This document shows positions 1 through 9,109 of a stretch of DNA of 21,356 bases, in pieces. Within the stretch, counting starts at the first letter, position 1, and each line of letters opens with the position of its first letter. Under the pieces are notes generated by a model. The model worked only from the letters and a program-made list of their open reading frames with translations. It made no database searches and was not told the origin of the DNA. The stretch comes from Stereocaulon alpinum. Lineage: Eukaryota > Ascomycota > Lecanoromycetes > Lecanorales > Stereocaulaceae. Position numbers and translations under genes: made by a program. Where the stretch lies: positions 1-21,356 of the forward strand of contig JAEUBA010000227.1 of assembly GCA_018257865.1 (NCBI GenBank), in the 5' to 3' direction.

Positions 1-238
1 GAATATAGTTAAGAGTTACCGGTATTAAGGAGGCCTAGGGTATAATCCCTAGACTAAAAGTAATTATATTATTAAGGATAAGCGGGAGTTTTTATCTAGG
101 TACTATACTATAGTTTCTCTTACAGCTAGGAAAGGTATACTACGTATACTATCTACTAGTTTCACAAATAATGTAATAGAACACCCTTATTAGTATATAT
201 AGATACTAGAATAGGCGTATAAACCAATTAATTAATCA
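1..238 (+). mobile_element. Element X, copy C (3' end only)
   Basis: This segment aligns without indels to 8579-8816, the 3' part of the complete copy at 7627-8816. Differences are almost all C-to-T or G-to-A in CpA/TpG context, as RIP produces. It ends in a RIP-altered CAAT-type tail (aattaattaatca) at 238, the same end point as copy A. The sequence that follows belongs to the Gypsy A pol reading frame, so this copy seems to have inserted into that gene. Its 5' part and upstream target duplication lie outside the window. The name X is mine. Confidence 0.85.
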
Positions 239-1764
239 AGTAACTTAGTAAAAACGTAGCGGAGCTACGCTTCGAAAGAGAAGTATTAACTATATTAGTA
301 GAATTTCTAATCTATTATATTAATAAGGCTATAGGTTACTAACGACTTTATATTCCTCCTATAGTAGTTACTAATATTTTCGAGATTAGGTATAGTAATA
401 GCTATCTAAGCTTCGCAAGATACTATAAACGTATCTCCTTATTATAGTACGTACGCGGGCTATCTAAGCTCCTACGGGAATACCTATAGTATTATCTATA
501 GTATTAGGTCTTCCAGACACGCCGATACCTTCCCTACGGTAGTATATAAATTATTAATTCCCCGCCGGTACCTTTCTATACGCTAGCAATAGATTTCATC
601 CTTAGCTTACCCCTTAGTAAAACTAGATAGGACTGTATAATAATAGTTACCTATAAGTTTAGTAAGCTAGTTACACTACTTACTAGCAAACCGATATTTT
701 CTGCTAAAGATTAGGCGGAATAATTACTGTAGCGACTGCTTCTAATTAACTAGGGGCTGCTAAAAGCTATTATTTTAGATAGGGATCCGAAATTCCTTTC
801 GGACTTCTAGAAGGAGTTATTTAAGTAGCTTCGCGTATACCTACTCTACTCTACAGCGTATTATCTATAGACTAATAGAATAAGCGAAAGGACTAATTAA
901 ATAGTTAAGATAGCTCTGCGGTATTATATCTATACCTTAAAAGATCCTACCGCCTAGCCGGAGGTACTACCTAAGTTATAGGCTAGGCTTAATAGATTAT
1001 TATTAATAACTACTAGAAGGACTCCCTATAATATTACCTATAGATTTAAGCCTAATTAAGCTCTAGACCTTATTAAGGTTAGTTATAAGAAAGGAGATTT
1101 TAATATAAAAGTAGTCGCTAGGAAAGAAGCTATAGATATAATTACCTTCGCTACTATAATATAGAAATACTACTATAATAGGAAGTACTAGCTAATATTT
1201 ATAAAGCCTAGTAATAAGGTACTTCTACGCCTCTATAAAGGGTATAATATTCCTACTACCGCTATTACTAGAAGAAAATACGGTTAATAGTACGCTAGTC
1301 CTTTTAAGATCTTAGATTAAGTCGGCCGCCTAGTATACCGCCTTAATATTCCTAAATATTAGCGGATCTATAATATCTTTACTATAGCTTAGCTGGAACT
1401 AGTACCTACTACTATAACTAATCTCTTTAGTAGGGAACGACCTATATATCCTCCTTTAGTCTTTATTAAAGGAGATACTAATAAATAGAAGTCCTACTAT
1501 ATTAAAAGGCTACTGAATAAACGTATAGTACGTAAAGGTAAAAAGATAGTTACGTAATACTTAGTAAGATAGGAAGGTTTCGAGGCGTAATTCGATAAGT
1601 AGAGAATAGTAGATTAGCTTACTAATACTATAGTACTAGTCGAAGAGTATAAGGCTAGTCTACGAAGTAGAGATTAGGCTGAAGTAGGCGTACTAACCGA
1701 AACGCCTAAAGCTCCTAGGCGGAGACTAAGACGGTCCCGTAAGTACGGAAGGTAGTTATACTAG
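239..1764 (+). pseudogene. Ty3/Gypsy chromovirus pol, integrase plus chromodomain (Gypsy A, RIP-inactivated)
   Basis: C-terminal part of a Gypsy pol polyprotein, read in frame 1 with no frameshift but many TAG/TAA codons where Gln or Trp is expected. An HHCC zinc-binding domain lies at about 391-515, with its His and Cys codons changed to Tyr. The integrase core follows: first catalytic Asp at 592-594 (in IDFI), second at 778-780 (in LDRDPKF), Glu at 886-888 (in SERTN). A chromodomain-like segment lies at about 1500-1630 (YLVR.EGF, then a short acidic stretch). A basic tail ends near 1755-1764, though RIP makes the true stop uncertain. In life, integrase would insert the cDNA and the chromodomain would steer it to heterochromatin. 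Upstream pol is cut off by element X copy C. The family call is secure; the subfamily (Tf1/Maggy-like chromovirus) is inferred. Confidence 0.9.
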
Positions 1765-1887
1765 AAGACTTATTATATTAAAGGACTTATTATACTGCTT
1801 AGCTTCTTAGGCTTATAGTATCTTACTACTTATTATAATATTATATACTTACTTAGAAGACGAGGGCGTCTTGCTTACTTTCTTTAT

Positions 1888-1898
1888 AAGGGGGTAGA
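1888..1898 (+). other. Polypurine tract of Gypsy A
   Basis: The purine-rich run aagggggtaga (one internal t) lies just upstream of the LTR start TGTTATAAT. This is where plus-strand DNA synthesis is primed in LTR retrotransposons. The position fits an element whose integrase gene lies immediately upstream. Confidence 0.55.
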
Positions 1899-1899
1899 T

Positions 1900-2053
1900 T
1901 GTTATAATATAGCCTTATACTATTATATTATACTATAATGGCCTAGGGCTAGGGCTGAGGCTTGCCTTAGCACATATCTAAAATAGCTCTTGTATGTAGA
2001 ATTAGACTTAGTAACAAATTTATTGTATACTAATTCCTTACTAACACGTTGCA
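1900..2053 (+). mobile_element. 3' LTR of Gypsy A
   Basis: It begins TGTTATAATA right after the polypurine tract and ends TTGCA at 2053, followed by ctagg and then element X copy B. The TG...CA ends and about 154 bp length fit a short fungal LTR. An alternative end is the CTAACA at 2046. The matching 5' LTR is outside the window, so the ends rest on one copy. This LTR keeps several CA and TG dinucleotides, unlike the neighbouring pol gene. Confidence 0.6.
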
Positions 2054-2058
2054 CTAGG
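2054..2058. repeat. Probable 5-bp target duplication of Gypsy A (right side)
   Basis: The bases ctagg directly follow the LTR end and are still part of element X copy B (matching 8613-8617 of copy A). Ty3/Gypsy elements normally duplicate about 5 bp. The left partner lies outside the window, so this is inferred from one side. Confidence 0.4.
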
Positions 2059-2262
2059 CCTCCTTAACATCGGTAACTTTTAACTGTGTTCTTTAATATT
2101 ATACTAAGCGTTCTATAATATTATTTCTAATACTAACTATAATATACGCTCTTCGTACTATACTTAGCTTTTAAGGACCCTACTATATTCTTCTATATCC
2201 TTTAACTTTATTATAGCGCTAAGCGCCCTATAACTTTCTTTAATCTTTACTATATTAATATA

Positions 2263-2281
2263 GGGGGGGGGGAGGAGGGGG
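2263..2281 (+). other. G-rich tract of element X copy B
   Basis: Ten Gs, then A, GG, A and five Gs. It is the counterpart of the C-tract at 8389-8408 in copy A. It could form a G-quadruplex. RIP did not touch it because it has no CpA or TpG. Confidence 0.6.
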
Positions 2282-3126
2282 ATATATAGCCGTCCTATAA
2301 GAGTTCGAGTTATTAGCGCTAATTAGTAGTATTTATTAGTATCCGTAGTAGTACCGGATTTAGCTGTTCGGTGGTTTACTAGTTAAGGATATAAGAAAGA
2401 GGGGAAGCTATATATACCGCTTAGGAGGCCTATACTTATATAAAGAATTAGATAGTATATATCCCGCTAGTTATATTAGATAGTACTTACTTCTATCCTT
2501 ATATATTTTACTTTAGGGGGGAGCTAACCCTTTAGCTTATAATTATAGTTATACGGCGCTACTTATACTAAAGGCTCGCCTAGCTACTTAGATAGGGGCC
2601 GTCCTTTTCTAAAATATACCTTCTAATTTATAACTTAATATATCCTTCTCTTAGTCTTATATACCTATAGCCCTAGCCTTCCCCTAGGATAAACTACGCG
2701 TTAGTCTTAACCGGTAGATACGTATCAAGCGTACGTAGATATTAGATTTTTCGAATTAATAGCTATAGTAGGTATTACCTATACTCTTTACTTATTAGGC
2801 TGAGATACTATACCTAATACCAAATTCTTACTATTTAGTCTTAATCGTAGGGGAGGTATAATAGTTATAGTAGAGTTAGGGTAGGTATTATCGTATTACC
2901 CGAAAAACTCTATACGGAGTTCTTAGTAACTACGCGACGTCTTAATATTATTTAACCTATAATATATTAGGGGGAGATATCTTAGCTCTAAATAGGTATT
3001 TAGGTTCGTAGCTAGTACCGCGTATAGGTATATCTCTATCGCTAGCCATAATAATAATATATAGGTTTCTACTACTCTAGTCTTACTAGTAGTCTAAAAG
3101 GTAGATACTAGTTATATATAAGCTAC

Positions 3127-3322
3127 TTCTAGTTCCCCTAATCTTCTAACTCCTCTACTCGGTTTCTAATTCCCTAATTTATTTCTAACTCCCCTGCTCC
3201 GCTTCTAGCTCCCTAGCTCTATTTCTAGCTCCCCTAATTTATTTCTAACTCCCCTATTCTACTTCTAGCTCCCCTAATCTACTTCTACCTACCCTACTCT
3301 ATTCTTAGCTTATATAACTACG
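3127..3322. repeat. 20-bp tandem repeat array
   Basis: Pyrimidine-rich units of the form tctagctcccctaatctact recur with a strict 20-bp step at 3143, 3163, 3183, 3203, 3223, 3243, 3263 and 3283, with less regular units at each edge, about nine to ten in all. The unit is not a multiple of three, so it is unlikely to encode a peptide repeat. CCCC and CTC cores survive because they lack the RIP dinucleotide. Flanking 3048-3126 and 3323-4045 show no gene that I can support, only AT-rich RIP-mutated DNA. Confidence 0.85.
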
Positions 3323-4045
3323 CCTAGCTCCCTAATCTTACTCTTAACCCCGCTCTCTCTACTTAAAAATTAAGATAGGAATCTCCTTATTAATCTAATA
3401 TCTAGATACTTAACCGGTCTTAGCTAACTTATAATAATAGGTTTATAGTAAGGGGACTTTTATTTTTAATATTAATAATTAAGGAATAGTCTATATTAGA
3501 TTATATTAAGTAAGCGGAGGTATAGTCTTACTAGAAAAATATTTCTATAATATTAAGTTAAGGTATAGTAATAATATATAATTTTTAATAAGTATTTAAC
3601 GCTAAATATAAAATACTAAATAAGAGATAGTATTCGCTAGAAAATTTCGCTTAGAAGAGACTAATAAGAGCTGCGAGGTATTATTATAAAGTATAAATAA
3701 TAGTATAGTATAATAGAACGCTTATAGAGCGCTCTTAACGAGCGTTAAAGCTAAATAGCTCTCTATTTTATTCTCCCTAATTTTAATAGTTACGGAATAG
3801 ATATTAATAAGGTTTAATATTAGTATTAGTATTAATCTTAGAGCTACTAATATTAGATATTAATAATTTTTTTCTATTAATTATTTTCTTATTAGCTAAG
3901 GAATCGCTATTTCTAATCCCCTTCTACTATATCCTATTTTCTACGCAGCTATAGCCGGTATTAATTATTATTAATATTATTAAATAGCCTATTAGACTGC
4001 GCTAGCTATTATTACTTAGACTATAGAGGACGGGATTATATTAGC

Positions 4046-4375
4046 TTAAGTTAGCTAACTAGCTCCTAGTTAGGTAACTCCTAGCTAAGTAACTCCTACT
4101 TAAGGAACCGCTAGCTAGCTTACTACTAGTTAAGCGACGCCTAGCTATATAAATCCTAGTTAAGTAACTCTTAGCTAGGTAACTCCTACTTAAGGAACCG
4201 CTAGCTAGCTTACTACTAGTTAAGCGATACCTAGCTATATAAATCCTAATTAAGTAATACTTAGTTAAACGAATCTTAATTAAGCGACTCTTATTTAAGT
4301 AACCCCTAGCTAAGCTAATCTTAGTTAAACGATTTCTAGTTAAGGTAATCCTACTTAGCTAATAGTAAATTAAGC
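4046..4375. repeat. 15-bp tandem array with a 90-bp higher-order unit
   Basis: About 22 units of the type aactcctagctaagt follow each other with an exact 15-bp period. Six-unit blocks at 4091-4180 and 4181-4270 are near-identical, so a 90-bp segment was duplicated inside the array. As 15 is a multiple of three, the array could encode a five-residue repeat on either strand once RIP stops are discounted. I cannot choose a frame. No gene around it is recognisable. Confidence 0.85.
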
Positions 4376-4439
4376 TACTTTTACTACTTTAAATTAATTA
4401 TTCTTAATTCGCTATATTACCTTTATTTCTCTATTAAAA

Positions 4440-6200
4440 AGTCCAGCTTCTATTTATAATATTATAAAAACTTTTCGTCCTTCGAATTCGATTATTTTGC
4501 GGTACGGTAGATAATTTAAGAGATCTTAATTAACCTATACCTAGCTAGCTATCTTAATAAGATTACTTTATAATAGAAGAGTATCTTCTAGGTCTCCTAG
4601 CTATTCTACTATAATAGATATACGAGGATATTAACCAGCCCCTAATATTATAGCGTTATTAACTAATATAGCGATCTAACGTATACTCTTATACTAGTAT
4701 TTATATTAGGTAATAAATTCCTTTATTAGCTTTCTAACGGATAGGATATCCTTAGGTTTTAGATCGCTATATAATTACGCCGACTTCTATATATATAAAC
4801 CTAACTTCTCCTTAACTAGAAACTAGAAAGTCTTAAAAACTTAACGTTTAGATTTAATTAGCTCGCTATCTAGAGTAAGTTTATCTAAGGCTTTAGTTAT
4901 CCCTATATTACTATTATTAGTAGATCCTATTCTAGTAGATAGGTCTTCTATATTACTTATTTCCGTATCCTCGCTATTACTAGAACCGGAACCAGCACTA
5001 GTACTATTAGCATTACCTATACCTAATTTAGTACTACTATTTCTAGTGCTTAGCTTAATCCTAAAATTATTACTAGTACTATTAGTATTACTAGTACTAG
5101 ATTCGGTACTACTACTATTACTAGTATTAGTAGCAGAATTAGACTAGGGCTCCTTAGCTTCTAAAAGCTATAAAGGCTCTTTATTAATATTAGTATATTA
5201 CTAAGCCTATATCTTAGGTAAGCTATAATCCTCGCAGAATTCCTACGTTATAATATAGAGAGCCTTAAAAATAGCGGCCAGCTCCTTTTTCTATTTAGGA
5301 TTAGTTATTTCTTTATATATTATCCTTAGTACTTATATACTCTAGTACTTATCTTAGAGGTACTTTAGAGGAAATCTTCTATAACTTAGATTATAACCTT
5401 TCTCTTTATTATAGGCTTTAATATTACTATTAACCTTTTTAATAAAGGCGAGCGCTTTCTAATTAGAGGGGTTAATCTATAGCCGGCGGACGCTTCCTAT
5501 AAAGGGTATTATATCCTAAAATATTTTATATAATTTCTTAGGCCTCTCTATTTCCTCCGGTATAATAATAGATAGGTTAAATTTATCTTAGGTATTATTT
5601 AAAACTATATTATAGTTAGTTTACCTACTTTTAATTTAGGGTTCTTACTTACTTTACTACGCTTAGGTAGCCTTTTCCTTCTATTCTATAGGCTACTTAT
5701 TAGGATAGGTAAGAGTAGAAAGTTACTTATAGACTTATATTATTACAGCTTTATCTATATAATAAAATTATCTAAGCGCCTTATCTAAGCTACTATTAAT
5801 AATTCGATCGATCTTATAATATTATTACTTACGAAGTTGGCTTTAGCTTAACTCTTCGATTAGACTAAGTAATTTAAGGATAACTTTCGCCCCTTACCTA
5901 AATAATCTTATTTATCGCGTAGTAGCGGGGTTTTAATTAGACTCTTAATTTACGATAGAATTAGAACTTCTACTCGCAGTATTATTAGAGGTACTACCTA
6001 TACTAATATTAGTATTTCCGCCTAATATATTATTTACCGAACCTTATATATTACTATTTATAACCGTATTACTATTAGCGGTTCCGGCTAAGGTACCTAA
6101 TATACCTAGGAGGGTAGGGTATTAGATACTATTATTATTAGGGGGGTTTAAGCTTATAATAAAGGAAGGCGTTAATTAGGCTTAATAGCTATATATTTAT
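4440..6200 (-). pseudogene. Unidentified RIP-degraded coding-like region
   Basis: On the minus strand, long stretches are open once TAA/TAG are treated as former Gln/Trp codons. A Ser/Asn/Thr-rich linker is encoded at about 5140-4880, with more conserved-looking, Lys-rich segments on either side (about 5560-5160 and 4880-4480). The N-terminal side, around 6130-5930, is again Asn/Ser/Gly-rich. This layout could suit a transposon-encoded or DNA-associated protein, but I recognise no family or catalytic motif. RIP makes unrelated frames look open, so the strand is only probable and the limits are approximate. Confidence 0.3.
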
Positions 6201-6379
6201 CCTATAATTAGGTTAACTAATTTTAGCTGCAAACTTTTTTAGAATTAAACGATTTATAGTAACGAAATATAATATTAGGCTAATAAAGCTTTAAATCTCT
6301 ATTAGAAATATAAGAATATAAAGGGGGTATTTATAAATAATAAAAAGAGTAAGCTAGCTAATTTATACTCCTATAGGCG

Positions 6380-7612
6380 CTAGCTTTAGCTAGGTTATTA
6401 GCGTAATTAATTCTAGCTATATATAGATCTAGAATATACTTCTTAGAAGTAGTATCTATAATAAGCGCCTACGGATCTAAGACGGGTGCTAGACTTATAT
6501 AATTAATAAAAAATATATTTCTCCTCGCTATTCCCGTTTACTATACTACGAATATAAAAAGAATAAAACTTTTAACGCTATTAATACTATATATTATTAT
6601 AATATATATATTCTAAACTTATAGCGAATAAGCTGATATACTTTCCTTAGTCGTACGGACGAAATCCTAGAGACTATTAACGTCGAAATTAATATATTAT
6701 AGAACTTAACGAGCGTTAATACTAGTATATAAGTACCTATTAATATTATAGAAATACCCTTTAGCACGGATCCTAATACTATACTAAAAAGAGCTACGGT
6801 AGTAGTCGTATTAAGTAGATCTAGCGGTTATTTTAGGCCTATATCTATAATAACTTAATTACTAGAAGTAGGGCTATTAACTAGGACTTAGATAGACTCT
6901 TTTCTACCTATAGGCTTATCTTAGCCTAGCTACTATAGTTTAACTAGCTTAGCTCTAACTATAAGTTAGTTATTAGGTTTAAAGCAATTAAATAATAGTC
7001 TTTAGGCGATAGGTAATCTAAGGTTAATAGTATAAGCCTCTCCTTTTCTATTCTCTAGAAAGGCGTCGGTAAGGAAAGTATAGAAGGAAGACGTTAGCTT
7101 ACTTATTATTCTTAACTATATCCTTAGAATATTCCTATAGATAGACTATAGTGAAGATAGAATCTAGATAATATAGAAAGAAGTTCTAATAAGCTATATA
7201 ATAATTAAATATAAGGTAGAGACGTCCTTAGGAGCTTAGATATAGATATTAGTTATTAAGTAAAAACTATAAGGCGTAGATACCTATATATAGGGTAAGT
7301 ATAATATAAATAAGGTATAGCTACGCTGTCTAAGCCTATATAAAATAGCGCGGCTAAGAGATAACGCTAAAATTAAGTACTAACTATATACCTTAACGCT
7401 ATAAATATCTACTTAAATTTATCTAGTACCTCTAATTTTATCTAGTCTTCTATTATAACCTAGAGATTAGGTCTCTATAGCTATACTTTAGCTTAGATAT
7501 TTCAGCGCTACTTTTATTATAGTATAGTAAGTATAGCTTATAAGAATAATAGTTTTAAACTTATTTAATCTAGAAGGTTCTCTAATAACTTTAGGAGTTT
7601 TTTTAAATAAAT
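6380..7612 (+). pseudogene. Unidentified RIP-degraded coding-like region
   Basis: A plus-strand reading with RIP stops gives a protein-like stretch, most convincing at about 7200-7610, where it is rich in Gln, Leu and Ser. The minus strand is also partly open, so orientation is uncertain. If the strands are right, it diverges from the minus-strand region at 4440-6200. No family recognised. Its right edge coincides with the insertion point of element X copy A, and the tract may once have continued past 8830. Confidence 0.25.
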
Positions 7613-7613
7613 T

Positions 7614-7626
7614 ACTATTAACTTAA
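7614..7626 (+). repeat. Left target-site duplication of element X copy A
   Basis: The 13 bases actattaacttaa precede the element's first bases GGCCAGCG and recur exactly at 8817-8829 after its tail. One or two bases at either end could be chance matches in AT-rich DNA. A duplication this long is typical of target-primed non-LTR retrotransposition, and is longer than Gypsy (5), hAT (8) or Mutator (9-11) duplications. Confidence 0.75.
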
Positions 7627-8816
7627 GGCCAGCGATGGAGACACACCTGTACGCGGTGCTAGCTACGAACCTGAATACCTATTCAGAGCTGAGATGTCTC
7701 CCCTAATATATTGCAGGTTAAACGATGTTAAGACGTCGCGTGGTTGCTGAGAACTCCGTGCAGAGTTTTTCGGGCAACGCGATAACACCTACCCTAACTC
7801 TACTATAACTATTATACCTCCCCTACGATTAAGACTAGACAGCAAGAATTGGCATCAGGTGTAGTATCTTAGCCTAACGAGTAAAAAGTATAGGTAACAC
7901 CTGCCTAGCCGTTAATTCGAAAAATCTAATATCTACGTACGCTTGATACGTATCCACCGGTTAAGACTGACGCGCAGTCTATCCTAGGGGAAGGCTGGGG
8001 TTATGGGTATACAGGACTAAGAGAAGGATATACTAGGTTATAAATTAGAAGGCGTATTTTAGAAAAGGACGGCCCCTATCCAAGTAGCTAGGCGAGCCTT
8101 TGGTGTAAGCGGCGCCGTATAACTATAATTATAAGCTGAAGGGTTGGCTCCCCCCTAAAGTAAAGTATATAAGGATAGGAGTAAGTACTATCTAATACGA
8201 CCGGCGGGATATATACCATCCGATTCTTCATACGAGTATAGGCCTCCTAGGCGGTGTATGTGGCTTCCCCCCTTTCTCGTATCCTCAACCAGCAAACCAC
8301 CGAACAGCCAAATCCGGTACTACTACGGACACTAATAAACACCACTAATCAGCGCTAATAACTCGAACCCTTACAGGACGGCTATACACCCCCTCCTCCC
8401 CCCCCCCCGTATCAACACAGCAAAGGTTAAAGAAAGTTACAGGGCGCTCAGCGCTATAATAAAGTCGAAGGATATAGAAGAATACAGTAGGGTCCTTAAG
8501 AGCTGAGTATAGTACGAAGGGCGTATGTTATAGTTAGTATTAGAAACAATGTCATAGAGCGCTCGGTATAATATTAAAGAACACAGTTAAGAGTTACCGG
8601 TATCAAGGAGGCCTAGGGTATGATCCCCAGACCAAAAGCAATTGTATCGTTAAGGATAAGCGGGAGTTTTTATCTAGGCACTATACTATGGTTTCTCTTG
8701 CGGCTAGGAAAGGCACACTACGTGTACCATCTACTAGTTTCACAAATAATATAATAGAACACCCTCATTAGTATATATAGATACTAGAATAGGCGTATAA
8801 ACCAATCAATCAATCA
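7627..8816 (+). mobile_element. Element X, copy A: complete, lightly mutated, SINE-like insertion
   Basis: About 1,190 bp with sharp ends. The 5' end GGCCAGCGATGG is shared with copy B; the 3' end is a short CAAT-repeat tail (ccaatcaatcaatca) shared with copy C. The ends are not inverted repeats, and a 13-bp direct repeat flanks it. Unlike everything around it, it keeps many CA and TG dinucleotides: 7681-7740 alone has two CA and four TG. The change in composition falls at the element boundaries, so it arrived after the surrounding DNA had been mutated. I see no convincing reading frame, tRNA-like A/B boxes or LTR features. Best reading: a non-autonomous non-LTR retroelement. Less likely: a solo LTR or a decayed fragment of a larger element. 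Confidence 0.8.
8389..8408 (+). other. C-tract (G-rich on minus strand) of element X
   Basis: A run of Cs interrupted by two Ts (ccccctcctccc followed by more Cs), giving a G-rich minus strand with quadruplex potential. It is conserved at the equivalent place in copy B (2263-2281), so it belongs to the element. Confidence 0.65.
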
Positions 8817-8829
8817 ACTATTAACTTAA
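8817..8829 (+). repeat. Right target-site duplication of element X copy A
   Basis: actattaacttaa, identical to 7614-7626. Old RIP-mutated sequence resumes immediately after it. Confidence 0.75.
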
Positions 8830-9109
8830 TACCTATTTAATATAACTATCTACTATTTATATATAAAGCGTCCTTAATTTATAATCTCTATAAGATAGGA
8901 GGCTTAGGGATAGTAAAAACTCTTTATTTATTAATAGTCTTTTCGCTAGTCTTCTATATATAGCTTTCCTTAAATCTATTAAGCTCTACTCCTTTACCCT
9001 ATACTCTATCCTTTTATTCTCCTCCTTCTTTTCCTTCCTCTTTATTATTTTACTCTCTCTCTTTATTTACTTTCTTAAAGTCTTTAGGATAGTAGCGGAA
9101 AGGGGGGGG
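8830..9109. other. Pyrimidine-rich stretch without a recognisable gene
   Basis: The plus strand is strongly C/T-rich from about 8980 to 9075 and ends in a run of nine Gs near 9101-9110. No reading frame or regulatory site could be supported. Confidence 0.4.

Larger units (their letters stand above)
2054..3047 (-). mobile_element. Element X, copy B (heavily RIP-mutated, 3' end replaced by Gypsy A)
   Basis: The reverse complement matches 7627-8617 of copy A over about 990 bp with only a few bases of length difference, so A and B form a long inverted repeat. Its 5' end (GGCTAGCG, complement of 3040-3047) coincides with the 5' end of copy A (GGCCAGCG), which shows the element has a defined start. 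Homology stops at 2054-2058 (ctagg), where the Gypsy A LTR begins. The missing 3' 200 bp should lie beyond Gypsy A, left of the window. Nearly all CA and TG of copy A read TA here. Confidence 0.9.

Noticed and set aside
1000..1700. Frequent TAG/TAA as evidence of an alternative genetic code
   Set aside because: The stops coincide with loss of CA/TG everywhere, including non-coding repeats, so RIP explains them.
4046..4375. CRISPR-like array
   Set aside because: Units are contiguous 15-mers without distinct spacers, in a eukaryotic transposon-rich context.
7700..8600. Protein gene inside element X
   Set aside because: Copy A is lightly mutated, yet no frame of useful length with a recognisable product stands out on either strand.
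2054..8617. One DNA transposon with ~1-kb terminal inverted repeats enclosing divergent genes
   Set aside because: X-A has its own 13-bp flanking duplication with one copy inside the supposed transposon, and its mutation load differs sharply from X-B and the interior.
7627..8816. Solo LTR of a large retrotransposon
   Set aside because: The ends are GGCC...ATCA, not TG...CA, and the flanking repeat is 13 bp, not 4-6. Read on the minus strand it starts TG but ends GGCC, which also fails.
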